Assembly: GCA_937901105.1 (NCBI GenBank)
Contig: CALCHD010000014.1
Coordinates: 1-11,146 of the forward strand
Direction: 5' to 3'
Length of the DNA stretch: 11,146 bases
Source: an uncultured Bacteroidales bacterium
GTDB taxonomy: Bacteria; Bacteroidota; Bacteroidia; Bacteroidales; UBA932
A program made the position numbers and the translations under genes. Positions 1 through 7,131 of the stretch are shown in pieces (position 1 is the first letter of the stretch; each line of letters opens with the position of its first letter). The notes below the pieces were generated by a model. The model saw nothing but the letters and a program-made list of their open reading frames with translations. It was not told the DNA's origin and did no database searches.

Positions 1-617
1 AAATTTCCACCCCTACAATGGTGCAGAAACTCTTCTCTTTCAGTGTATGGTTTGTCTTTTTTGTCCTCATTGAGAAGATGGGGGAGACGGCAACCGGAAT
101 ATCTTCAATCACCAGAAGTGTATATATGATCCTCATTACCCCTTGTTTTGCATTTTCCACCACAACAAATACCCTGGTGAGCAGAATAATAGGGGAGGGG
201 CACACCGGCCAGGTCTTCCCGACAATTGGCAAGGTGCTGAAAAACTGCATGTACTGCACAATTCCGGTTATAATCCTTGTGGCGATATTCCCTGTGCAGA
301 TAGCCGGCATCTATACCGATGACCTGGATTTTGCCCGTCTGGTGGTCCCTTCCATTCTGGTCATTTGCAGCGGAACTGTTCTCCAGTGTGTGGGCAATGC
401 GTACTTTGAGGCGGTTTCCGGAACGGGAAACACCTCTGCAGCCCTGTATCTGGAGAGTGCGGTCCTTGTTGTCTATATCCTCTTCATTATGGCCATGACA
501 CACCTTACAGCCAGGGTGGAACTGGTTTGGACTGCAGAAATTCTGTATGGCGCATTGTTGGGCATTTTATGCTACCTTTACCTCAAATTTGCCAAATGGG
601 GCAACAAACGTATCTGA
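1..617 (+). CDS. MATE-family multidrug/Na+ efflux transporter, C-terminal part
   Basis: This is the 3' end of a gene that enters from before the window. The frame is open from base 3, so the Met at 18 is internal. About 204 residues remain, against roughly 440-460 for a whole MATE protein. They form strongly hydrophobic stretches separated by short basic loops, which fits about the last five or six membrane helices. The early segment, with a Q-K-L-F-S-F start and then E-K-M-G-E-T-A-T-G-I, resembles the start of the second MATE half, where a Pro/Gln-containing helix is followed by a conserved E...G...A pattern. Such proteins sit in the inner membrane and export cationic compounds in exchange for Na+ or H+. 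The substrate cannot be read from the sequence. The M48 gene follows after 21 bp and is probably co-transcribed. The family call is by pattern only; a related polysaccharide-exporter-like fold is the main alternative. Confidence 0.8.
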   Translation, partial: ISTPTMVQKLFSFSVWFVFFVLIEKMGETATGISSITRSVYMILITPCFAFSTTTNTLVSRIIGEGHTGQVFPTIGKVLKNCMYCTIPVIILVAIFPVQIAGIYTDDLDFARLVVPSILVICSGTVLQCVGNAYFEAVSGTGNTSAALYLESAVLVVYILFIMAMTHLTARVELVWTAEILYGALLGILCYLYLKFAKWGNKRI

Positions 618-638
618 TTGAACTGTTAAATCTGAATT

Positions 639-1439
639 ATGAAAAAGATATTGGTATTTATGGCAGCCGCAGCGGTGGTGGCAATGATGGCAGTTTCTTG
701 CGGGGTAGTTTCATTTACCGGCCGCAAGCAGCTGACCTTTTTTTCCGACAGTGAAATTATGGCCCTTTCGGAGCAGTCATATGCTGAACTGATGAAGGAA
801 GAGAAAGTGTCTTCCAATGCCGCAGATGCAAAGCTTATAAAGGAGGTTGGTACAAGGATGGTTTCAGCCTTGCAGGAGTATATGGAGAGCAGCGGGCAGA
901 GCAGTACGTTGGAGGGGCTGGTATGGGAGTTTGTACTGTTGGAGTCTCCGCAGGTGAATGCTTTCTGCATGCCGTCGGGAAAAATAGTCTTTTATGAAGG
1001 GATTCTGGAGTATGCTGATACACCCGATTATATTGCTGTGGTTATGGGGCATGAGATGGCGCATGCCATAGCAAGGCATGGCAATGAGAGGATGAGCCAG
1101 CAATTGGCAATGAACTTTCTGGGGAATGTTGCCAGCAAGGTTATTGGAGAGCAGAAGGGAGAATTGGCGCAGAGCCTGTTTGATGTGGGCTTTGGAGTTG
1201 GAGCCAAGGCAGGTGTGATTCTTCCTTATTCCAGAAAGCATGAGTATGAGGCAGACAAGATTGGGATGTATCTGATGGATATTGCCGGTTATGATGTGAA
1301 CGCGGCACCGCAGTTCTGGGAGAGGATGCTTGATGGCAAAGGGGCGGAGGAGAGTGACTTTTTAAGTACGCACCCAAGCGATGCAAAAAGGATAGCGGCC
1401 CTGAGGGAGGCTATAAGAACAAAACCTAATTTTAAGTAG
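639..1439 (+). CDS. M48-family zinc metalloprotease, predicted lipoprotein
   Basis: The product is a 266-residue peptidase. Residues 1-20 form a lipoprotein signal (M-K-K, hydrophobic core, then A-V-S-C), so Cys21 should be lipidated and the enzyme held on a membrane facing the periplasm. The zinc site is H138-E-M-A-H142, with Glu139 as the catalytic residue. Glu202 in the H-E-Y-E-A-D segment (201-206) is the expected third zinc ligand. The R-H-G after HExxH and the late S-T-H-P-S...R-I segment (243-251) are typical of the short LoiP/Oma1-like branch of M48. There are no TPR repeats, unlike BepA. Family members degrade damaged or misassembled envelope proteins, so envelope quality control is the likely role; the actual substrate is unknown. 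The start at 639 has no Shine-Dalgarno sequence but puts the signal peptide exactly at the N terminus. The gene lies 21 bp after the transporter and ends just before a terminator. Confidence 0.9.
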   Translation: MKKILVFMAAAAVVAMMAVSCGVVSFTGRKQLTFFSDSEIMALSEQSYAELMKEEKVSSNAADAKLIKEVGTRMVSALQEYMESSGQSSTLEGLVWEFVLLESPQVNAFCMPSGKIVFYEGILEYADTPDYIAVVMGHEMAHAIARHGNERMSQQLAMNFLGNVASKVIGEQKGELAQSLFDVGFGVGAKAGVILPYSRKHEYEADKIGMYLMDIAGYDVNAAPQFWERMLDGKGAEESDFLSTHPSDAKRIAALREAIRTKPNFK

Positions 1440-1462
1440 TCCAAGACAGAAAAGATTCATAC

Positions 1463-1502
1463 AAAAAAACCCGCTGGAATTTGTTTTTCAAGCGGGGTTT
1501 TT
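1463..1502. terminator. Bidirectional intrinsic terminator between convergent genes
   Basis: CCCGCT (1470-1475) pairs with AGCGGG (1491-1496), and GGAA (1476-1479) can extend the stem with TTTC (1486-1489). A run of seven A (1463-1469) lies to the left and five T (1498-1502) to the right, so the hairpin is followed by a U-tract on both strands. It sits 24 bases after the stop of the M48 gene and before the 3' end of the minus-strand C69 gene, where a shared terminator is expected. Confidence 0.85.
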
Positions 1503-1510
1503 ATCATTTT

Positions 1511-1537
1511 GCCCATTGGGACGACGTCCTAATGGGC
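1511..1537. repeat. 27-bp near-perfect palindrome between convergent genes
   Basis: The arms GCCCATTGGGACG (1511-1523) and CGTCCTAATGGGC (1525-1537) are complementary except for one G-T pair, with a single base at the centre. Neither strand has a good T-run right after it, and a proper terminator already lies a few bases away. It may be a REP-like intergenic palindrome or a backup terminator for the C69 gene, whose stop is 10 bases away. Only one copy is visible in this window. Confidence 0.55.
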
Positions 1538-1546
1538 ACTTTGCTT

Positions 1547-3178
1547 CTATTTTGCTACAGCTCTCTTGTAGGTATCTGAATATCCCGGGAACATCGGTTG
1601 AGGCGGCACTCTGTCTGAGTGGCCGTTGTTCTTGAATGAGCCGTCGGGATTCTGATGCTTGGTGTTGCCGTCCAGGAATTTTACAAGAAGGTATTCATCA
1701 AGCTTTTTCCATTTGGCAAAAAGGCTGTTGGCCTGTGTTATGGAGAAGCCTGTAAGGTGGGCTCTCCTGTCTTCCGAATGGTCCATTGCCAATGCTTCGG
1801 CATCAGCTGCCGCTACTGCTTCAATCATTGCCTCCTCGTGTGCATCCACATTTTGGCGGACCTCCTTGCCAATGTGGTTGTAGCGCAGGTATGCAAACTG
1901 TGCAATGCGGTTCTGAAGCCAGAACATTGAGGTTGGAGAGTATTCCAGCATGCTGCCATTGCCAAGGGCGTAGTGCTCTGATATGCCGTCAGAGCATGCG
2001 TAGAATGGAGATAGTGGAGATGTGCCGGCATCGTCTACGGCAAACCAGAACAGCCCGCCTATCTCGTCGGGAAGCCAGCTGCGGCATTGGCCTACAAACC
2101 AGAATCCGGTCTGCTGGGTGGCGATGGCCCTCTCGTTGTATCCTTTCTTGCCATCTATTTCAAAAGATGACGGTCTCCAGCGGTAAGGAAGTTCGTGGCC
2201 CCCTGCTGCAATCCCTTTGGTCATATCAAACTCGGTCCCCTCGTAGTGGTCGCGCATCATGTCGGCAACATCCTTTACAGAAAGTTTTTCTTTTGCCTTT
2301 ACGTATAGAGGCATGCGGTTCTTTGGATTGTCGCCACGTGCAAAGTCTATGTATTTGTCCATGTCTTCTGTGCCGTGCTTGCGGAAGAAGCTCCATACGC
2401 GCGCCTCACAGGCTCTCATGGCAGAGAAGTCGAGCGGGCAGAATGTGTCTGCAAAGCTGAAATCGTTGCCGTCACCCTCATATAGTCCGCATTCTCGGGC
2501 ATGCTCCACCACATCTTTTGCATAAAGGCAGTTCTGCGGATCATCCTTGGGGAAGGTGGTGATGCGGGCGCAGTTGGCATGTGCCGATATGTATCCGTCG
2601 GGAATACGTATTGCAACCCAGATTGCACCCTTGTTGAGGTTCTTGCCGTTCTCATATTTTGGCTTGCGGGCAATTATGTCCATGAACCACACCTCATTCT
2701 TGTCTGCAAAGGAGATTGACTCGCCGCTTGAGGCATAGCCGTACTCATCTGCCAGGGTGGTGAAGATTTCTATGGCCTCACGTGCAGTTTTGGCCCTCTG
2801 CAGGGTGATGTAGATGAGTGAACCGTAATCCAGTATGGCGGTGGTGTCCATGAACTCTTCCCTTCCGCCCCAGGTTGACTCACCAATAAGCACCTGATGC
2901 TCGTTCATATTCCCGATGACATTGTATGTGTAAGGGACCTGTGGGATATAGCCAAGGAATCTCTCCTTGCCCCATTCCCTCACCTCAATCATCTCACCTT
3001 TGGGGTGCTTCCCGCTGGGCATGTATACAAGTGTGCCGTAGCGGGTGTGGGAATCTGCGGCGTAGCTCACCATAACGGAGCCGTCTTTGCTGGCGCCTTT
3101 AGAAACCAGAAGGTTGGTGCAGGTGAACGCATCTGTCACCATAAGCAGCGCCATTAGGGTAAATATCAGTCTTTTCAT
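1547..3178 (-). CDS. Secreted C69-family dipeptidase
   Basis: The product is 543 residues from the chosen start. Residues 1-19 (M-K-R-L-I-F-T-L-M-A...A-F-T) form a signal peptide, and the next residue, Cys20, starts the C-T-N-L-L-V-S-K-G-A-S segment that marks peptidase family C69. In this N-terminal-nucleophile family that cysteine is both the catalytic residue and the new N terminus after processing. Other family hallmarks are S-Y-A-A-D-S-H (38-44), N-M-N-E-H-Q-V (90-96) and S-I-S-F-A-D...E-V-W (154-164). The length fits the long Bacteroidota members. It should cleave dipeptides in the periplasm or outside the cell. An upstream Met at 3214 would add 12 residues ahead of the signal and overlap the preceding gene, so I reject it. 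The M28 gene ends 22 bp upstream, so the two are probably one operon for peptide use. No Shine-Dalgarno sequence is evident. Confidence 0.9.
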   Translation of the reverse strand: MKRLIFTLMALLMVTDAFTCTNLLVSKGASKDGSVMVSYAADSHTRYGTLVYMPSGKHPKGEMIEVREWGKERFLGYIPQVPYTYNVIGNMNEHQVLIGESTWGGREEFMDTTAILDYGSLIYITLQRAKTAREAIEIFTTLADEYGYASSGESISFADKNEVWFMDIIARKPKYENGKNLNKGAIWVAIRIPDGYISAHANCARITTFPKDDPQNCLYAKDVVEHARECGLYEGDGNDFSFADTFCPLDFSAMRACEARVWSFFRKHGTEDMDKYIDFARGDNPKNRMPLYVKAKEKLSVKDVADMMRDHYEGTEFDMTKGIAAGGHELPYRWRPSSFEIDGKKGYNERAIATQQTGFWFVGQCRSWLPDEIGGLFWFAVDDAGTSPLSPFYACSDGISEHYALGNGSMLEYSPTSMFWLQNRIAQFAYLRYNHIGKEVRQNVDAHEEAMIEAVAAADAEALAMDHSEDRRAHLTGFSITQANSLFAKWKKLDEYLLVKFLDGNTKHQNPDGSFKNNGHSDRVPPQPMFPGYSDTYKRAVAK

Positions 3179-3200
3179 ATATGTTCCGGTAATGGCCGGC

Positions 3201-5288
3201 CTAGTATGCAACAAGGCCTGCCTCTTTCAACATTTCAATGTATTTGGTTACAGTCTCAAGGCTGTCTGTGCTTGGGAACTGCGCGTCAAGCATCTTCTTT
3301 ATGTCAAGGATGCTGTTTGTGCCGGCAGTGGTAAGCTTGGCAATCTCGGCGCCGTTCTTCACGCTGCCGCGCTGTGCAAAGCCGTATTTGGCCATAAGGT
3401 CTCTAGGAATTGAGTTCAGTACGCCATAGCCGGATTCCTTCACTTTTGCAGTGCTCTTTGGATAAACTTTTGAAGCGGCCTTCTCTTCAGCTGTAAGGGC
3501 TATCCCTTTTAGAGGGGCAATGCCAAGTGCAGCTGCTTTGGCTTTCATTGCAGCATCAATGCTCTTGCAGTTTGCACTCCATGCTGCCTTCACGTTCTCC
3601 TGCATTGCAGATACAAACTCCTTAAGTGGGGCCGATGCAGGGGCAAGCTCAAGTACAGTGCCCAAGGTTGCAGTCTCGTTGTTAAGCATTGCATCCTGGT
3701 TGAATCTGGCTTTTCTGTATAGTGAAGCAAAGTTTTCTGCATTTGCATTGTTGAACTCTGTAAGGTCCTGCTTCATTTTTATAGACATGCGTTTTGCAGC
3801 ATTTGCAGCAACCTCGGTTGCAATCTTAACTGCATCACCGCTGTCTGCATTTGCTACTGTATACGCAGATGCTGCAGCCAGTACAATGGCCCTGTGAAGC
3901 TGTGTAGGGTCGCAAATCTCCGGACGGTCTCCTGAGGTATGGTAGTAGTTGTCTGGCCATGTGATCATGATTACGCCAGGCGCCTGTACACCCCAGTCAC
4001 TGAACACCTCGTGGTCGGATGCTCCGTAGTGGGCATTGATTGAATAGTAGAACGGATCTCTTGATCCTGTTACGCTGTATACAGGTTTGGTGGCATCAGG
4101 CCTTCCCACGCCGGTTGCAACAAACGCTTTATTGGTAGCACCCATATAATGGTAGAAGCTCTCTGCAACATCGTTGATGTAGTGAGGGTTGCCCATTGTG
4201 GTCCTGTGAAGGCAGTAGAATGACTGGCTCTTGCTCAACCATAGGCCAACCATATCAAGGTTGATGTTGCACAGTGTCTTCTGGAGGATTTCCTTGTTCT
4301 GCATAGCCCATGGAATTGAACCCTGGAACTCCGGAATCCAGATAAATCTGATTGAACGTTTAGGCCTCTGGATATCTCCTCTGGCAATAAGCTCATTCAA
4401 AGTGCGGGCAACCTCAATCAGTGCTGCAGAACCGGATATGTTGTCATTAGCACCCAGCTTCACATAGCCCTCAAACAGATGGGCGCAAAGGATAATCTCT
4501 TCTGCATTCTCGTCAGAACCTTTGATAAGGCATGTTGGAACCTCAATGTTGGTCTCTTCAGTAGCGGTCTCAATCTTTGCCTTTACTGTAATCTTCTCTC
4601 CCGCAAGAAGCCTGTCTCTCAATACATATCCGTCTCTAGGGGTAAGGTTGATGCAGAATGTTGCGTCATTGCCTCTGATGCCGCTGTTTGGAATCTGTAT
4701 AGGGTCTACAAGCGGACGAGGAGAGTAGTATGAGATGATTCCCACTGCGCCTGCCTTTACTGCAAGGTTGTGCACTCTGCCTGCTGATGCCTCTGTAACA
4801 GCAATTTTCCCTTTCAGGTCTGCTGCGTCAATCTCTCCCTGTGTGCCGCGTCCTATCCATACAAGCTCTGCAGTTACGTCTGCGCTCTTGCTTCCCTGTC
4901 CAAGGATTGCCGCAAGGTCTCTGTAGTCGGCCATTTTTGCGGTGTTTGGAGAAACTTCCCAAACCTCTGCACTTACGCCGTCCCAAGTCTTCGATTTTCC
5001 TACAATTGCTGTTGTGGCATCTTCAAAGCCGGCTGCCTTCAGCTTCTCAACAACATATTTGGATTCCATGAACAGGCCAGAATAGTCGCTGCTCTTGCGG
5101 TCCCTTTCGTATGGGGCAATATCCATTATGTAATAGAATGCCCTGTCTCCCGACGATTCTCCTACTATAAGATCGTATACCTTATTGTCCATAAGGCTGT
5201 GGGTGAATGGTCCTGTGTACTCTTGTGCTGCCATTTCTGAAAAGAAGGCCAGCAATGCAAATGTGAGTGTGAGTAGTAGCTTTTTCAT
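3201..5288 (-). CDS. Secreted M28-family peptidase (aminopeptidase-like)
   Basis: The product is 695 residues with a signal peptide over about residues 1-21, ending A-A-Q. A protease-associated-like region lies near 140-190 (K-I-A-V-T-E-A...K-A-G-A-V-G-I-I-S-Y). The M28 zinc core follows: A-H270, then G-A-N-D282-N-I-S-G, then E320, L-D345-M-V-G, and H450 in Y-Y-H-T-S-G-D. These match the usual ligand order of His, Asp, Glu, Asp, His. The usual Glu-Glu pair, catalytic base plus ligand, is here P-E320-F-Q-G, so only one acid remains. Residues after about 460 form an Ala/Lys-rich C-terminal region that I do not recognise. Family members remove N-terminal amino acids from peptides; this one probably supplies substrate to, or shares it with, the C69 dipeptidase 22 bp downstream. 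The start has no Shine-Dalgarno sequence but is followed directly by the signal sequence. The M28 fold is clear; the exact specificity is not. Confidence 0.88.
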   Translation of the reverse strand: MKKLLLTLTFALLAFFSEMAAQEYTGPFTHSLMDNKVYDLIVGESSGDRAFYYIMDIAPYERDRKSSDYSGLFMESKYVVEKLKAAGFEDATTAIVGKSKTWDGVSAEVWEVSPNTAKMADYRDLAAILGQGSKSADVTAELVWIGRGTQGEIDAADLKGKIAVTEASAGRVHNLAVKAGAVGIISYYSPRPLVDPIQIPNSGIRGNDATFCINLTPRDGYVLRDRLLAGEKITVKAKIETATEETNIEVPTCLIKGSDENAEEIILCAHLFEGYVKLGANDNISGSAALIEVARTLNELIARGDIQRPKRSIRFIWIPEFQGSIPWAMQNKEILQKTLCNINLDMVGLWLSKSQSFYCLHRTTMGNPHYINDVAESFYHYMGATNKAFVATGVGRPDATKPVYSVTGSRDPFYYSINAHYGASDHEVFSDWGVQAPGVIMITWPDNYYHTSGDRPEICDPTQLHRAIVLAAASAYTVANADSGDAVKIATEVAANAAKRMSIKMKQDLTEFNNANAENFASLYRKARFNQDAMLNNETATLGTVLELAPASAPLKEFVSAMQENVKAAWSANCKSIDAAMKAKAAALGIAPLKGIALTAEEKAASKVYPKSTAKVKESGYGVLNSIPRDLMAKYGFAQRGSVKNGAEIAKLTTAGTNSILDIKKMLDAQFPSTDSLETVTKYIEMLKEAGLVAY

Positions 5289-5310
5289 AGTGTTTTAGCT
5301 TAATGAAGTG

Positions 5311-5334
5311 AGGGTGACTCAATTGAGCCACCCT
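5311..5334. repeat. 12-bp inverted repeat upstream of the M28 gene
   Basis: AGGGTGACTCAA (5311-5322) and TTGAGCCACCCT (5323-5334) are complementary except for one mismatched pair. The repeat lies in the 87-bp gap between the PurF-like gene and the M28 start. No T-run follows on the minus strand, so it is a poor intrinsic terminator. It could be an operator or a hairpin in the M28 5' untranslated region. The AT-rich stretch at 5341-5356 could hold a promoter for the peptidase pair, but I find no clear TAnnTTTG box on the minus strand there. Confidence 0.4.
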
Positions 5335-5375
5335 CCTCTGTATTTATATTATATATGTGTCTTTTTTGCAGGGGG

Positions 5376-6797
5376 TTACTCCACGTAGCTGCTGTTGTCC
5401 CAGCAGTGGGTGCAAAGTTTGCATTTTGGAAGGCCAATCGCTTCTACCAGATCCTCCAGCCTCTGGAATTTGAGTGTGGTCAGCTGCAGATGCTTGCGCA
5501 TTGTGTCTACCATTTCCTGGTGCTTTTCACTGTCGGGATTAGCATACTCCTGCAATACCTCATCTGAAAGGTTTTCTGTTCCCTCAAGGTCGCGGATGAT
5601 TCTTCTTGCGTAAAGGTCAAATGAACTGCGGGATGTTGAGAAGTTCAGGAAAGGGCAAGGGAAGATGAGCGGCGGGCATGCAATTCTCATATGTACCTCC
5701 TTAACTCCTGAATCATAAAGTTTCACAACGTTATCCTTCAGCTGTGTCCCCCTTACTATGCTGTCATCCATAAAGACGATTCTCTGGTCTCTGGTGAACT
5801 GCTCGTTTGCCAAAAGCTTCATTTTGGCAACAAGGTCCCTCATCTTCTGGTTCTGCGGCATAAAGCTGCGTGGCCAGGTTGGGGTATATTTTACAAAAGG
5901 CCTCTTGTATGGAATTCCTTTCTCGTTTGTGTATCCTACTGCGTGGCCTACACCTGAATCAGGAATGCCTGCTGCAAAGTCTGCTTCAATATCCTTGTCT
6001 CTGCGGGCCATGGCAGCACCGCTGCGGTAACGTGAGTCCTCCACATTTATACCCTCATAGTTCGCACTAGGGTAACCGTAATAAACCCAAAGGAATGAGC
6101 ACATCTGCATACGCTCTTGAGGTGGGGTCACCACTCTTATTCCGTCTGCTGTCATCTGCACAATCTCTCCCGGTCCAAGATCCCTCACGTGGGAGAAGCC
6201 AAGATTGTCAAAGCTTGAACTCTCGCTTGCGCATACATAGCCCTTGTCATTCTTTCCTATTACTATAGGTGTACGGCCGAACTTGTCCCTTGCGGCATAG
6301 ATTGCATGGTCTGTAAGTACCAGCATAGAGCAAGATCCCTTAATCTTCTTCTGCACAAGCTCAATTCCCTCTTTAAGAGTGTTGCCCTGTCCTATAAGGA
6401 TGGCAACAAGCTCTGTAGCGTTGATGGTAGAGTCTGAAAGCTCTGCAAAATGGTGCCTCTGGTCAAGCAGTTCCTTGGTAAGCTCCTCTATATTGTCAAT
6501 TCTGGCAACAGTAACAACTGCATATCTTCCCAAATGTGATGTTATGGTTATGGGCTGCGATTCGCAGTCGGAAATTACACCTATTCCCATATTGGACTCG
6601 CCAAATTTTGGAAGGTCGTCCTCAAACTTGTTTCTGAAATAACCGTTTTCCAGCGAGTGTATTGAGCGGACAAACTTGTTGCCGTTATAAAAGGCCATAC
6701 CGGCACGTTTTGTACCCAGATGTGAGTGGTAGTCAGTACCATAGAAAACTTCGTTCACGCACTCGTTGCGTGAAACGCAGCCAAAGAATCCAGACAT
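5376..6797 (-). CDS. PurF-like amidophosphoribosyltransferase with degenerate glutaminase domain
   Basis: The 473-residue product has the two-domain layout and length of glutamine PRPP amidotransferase, the first enzyme of purine synthesis. The C-terminal half carries the PRPP loop V-F-M-D-D-S-I-V-R-G-T-Q (341-352). Cys233, Cys381 (in P-C-P-F), Cys462 and Cys465 line up with the four [4Fe-4S] ligands of the Bacillus-type enzyme. The N-terminal domain is odd. It begins M-S-G-F-F-G, with Ser2 where the catalytic Cys should be. The region of the expected H-x-R-Y motif reads V-I-S-D (74-77), and the H-N-G-N region reads V-A-R-I-D (97-101). Glutamine hydrolysis should therefore be lost. I recall similar proteins in Bacteroides alongside a normal PurF, so this looks like a conserved paralogue rather than a fresh mutation. 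It may use free ammonia, or have a regulatory or other PRPP-related role. I withhold purF because the activity is doubtful. Confidence 0.85.
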   Translation of the reverse strand: MSGFFGCVSRNECVNEVFYGTDYHSHLGTKRAGMAFYNGNKFVRSIHSLENGYFRNKFEDDLPKFGESNMGIGVISDCESQPITITSHLGRYAVVTVARIDNIEELTKELLDQRHHFAELSDSTINATELVAILIGQGNTLKEGIELVQKKIKGSCSMLVLTDHAIYAARDKFGRTPIVIGKNDKGYVCASESSSFDNLGFSHVRDLGPGEIVQMTADGIRVVTPPQERMQMCSFLWVYYGYPSANYEGINVEDSRYRSGAAMARRDKDIEADFAAGIPDSGVGHAVGYTNEKGIPYKRPFVKYTPTWPRSFMPQNQKMRDLVAKMKLLANEQFTRDQRIVFMDDSIVRGTQLKDNVVKLYDSGVKEVHMRIACPPLIFPCPFLNFSTSRSSFDLYARRIIRDLEGTENLSDEVLQEYANPDSEKHQEMVDTMRKHLQLTTLKFQRLEDLVEAIGLPKCKLCTHCWDNSSYVE

Positions 6798-6825
6798 ATT
6801 ATGCTTGTTTTAGTCAATTTATCCG

Positions 6826-6833
6826 CAAATATA
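6826..6833 (-). promoter_or_regulatory. Possible Bacteroidota -7 box for the PurF-like gene
   Basis: Read on the minus strand this is TATATTTG, an exact match to the Bacteroidota -7 consensus TAnnTTTG. It lies 28 bases before the ATG at 6797, which would give an untranslated leader of roughly 20 bases. No TTTG is present at the usual -33 distance, so the call rests on one element only. Confidence 0.45.
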
Positions 6834-6843
6834 TAAAAATGTA

Positions 6844-6923
6844 TCTTTTTTCCCGACAGAATTTCACAGCAGGAGGGGCCCAAAAGCAATTTTTTGGTAG
6901 AAAATGCATGTCGGGAAGAAAGA
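6844..6923. repeat. 80-bp nested inverted repeat in the divergent intergenic region
   Basis: A 15-base left arm (6844-6858, ending CCCGACA) and a right arm (6909-6923, starting TGTCGGG) are complementary at 14 of 15 positions; the exception is a T/G pair. The 50-base interior holds a second hairpin, CCAAAA (6880-6885) with TTTTGG (6892-6897). The element lies just upstream of the possible -7 box of the PurF-like gene and about 50 bases upstream of the ribosomal promoter. It could be a small RNA, a regulator-binding site or a tiny MITE-like remnant. No coding sequence is visible in it. Confidence 0.5.
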
Positions 6924-6971
6924 TTGATTTTTATATGTTATTTGAAAAGAATGCGTTACGATGAAAATTTT

Positions 6972-7002
6972 TTTGTCATTTTAATAAATATTCGTACATT
7001 TG
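6972..7002 (+). promoter_or_regulatory. Bacteroidota-type promoter of the ribosomal protein operon
   Basis: TTTG at 6972-6975 and TACATTTG at 6995-7002 match the -33 (TTTG) and -7 (TAnnTTTG) elements of the Bacteroidota housekeeping sigma factor, with the usual 19-base spacing. Transcription should start near 7008, leaving a leader of about 125 bases before rplC. This is the only strong promoter I can see ahead of the seven ribosomal genes. Confidence 0.85.
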
Positions 7003-7131
7003 CAGCCCCGCAAAATATGTGGGGAGTTGTAACCAGTTGAATCTCAGCGCTGAGAAGCGGCCAACGGGGCGAAACTGAAAAAATCGCTGGCAATGCAACT
7101 CATGTTAAACTAAAAACACTAATTAAAACCA
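7003..7131 (+). promoter_or_regulatory. Potentially structured 5' leader of the ribosomal operon
   Basis: This stretch between the promoter and the rplC ATG can form several helices. CCCCGC (7006-7011) pairs with GTGGGG (7019-7024). The perfect palindrome TCTCAGCGCTGAGA (7042-7055) is enclosed by CAGTT (7034-7038) with AACTG (7073-7077). GCCA (7060-7063) can pair with TGGC (7088-7091), an alternative to that enclosing helix. The last 25 bases are A-rich and unstructured, as expected just before a Bacteroidota start codon. Long leaders of ribosomal operons often carry a feedback site for one encoded protein. L4 is the known repressor of the E. coli S10 operon, but nothing here shows which protein would bind. 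Confidence 0.5.

Noticed and set aside
105..503. 132-codon open frame on the minus strand
   Set aside because: It is antisense to the MATE transporter coding region and its translation has no domain or signal features.
1786..2460. 224-codon open frame on the + strand
   Set aside because: It lies wholly antisense to the C69 dipeptidase, whose domain pattern is clear. The translation is rich in Arg, Ser, Cys and Leu without any recognisable motif, as expected for a shadow frame.
3179..3214. Upstream ATG extending the C69 gene by 12 residues
   Set aside because: It would place polar residues before an otherwise perfect signal peptide and overlap the end of the M28 gene. The ATG at 3178 is the better start.
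5311..5334. Inverted repeat as an intrinsic terminator of the PurF-like gene
   Set aside because: No T-run follows it on the minus strand, so I list it only as an inverted repeat of unknown role.
7093..7113. Six-codon upstream frame M-Q-L-M-L-N in the rplC leader
   Set aside because: It is too short to distinguish from chance, and there is no ribosome binding sequence or amino acid run that would suggest attenuation.
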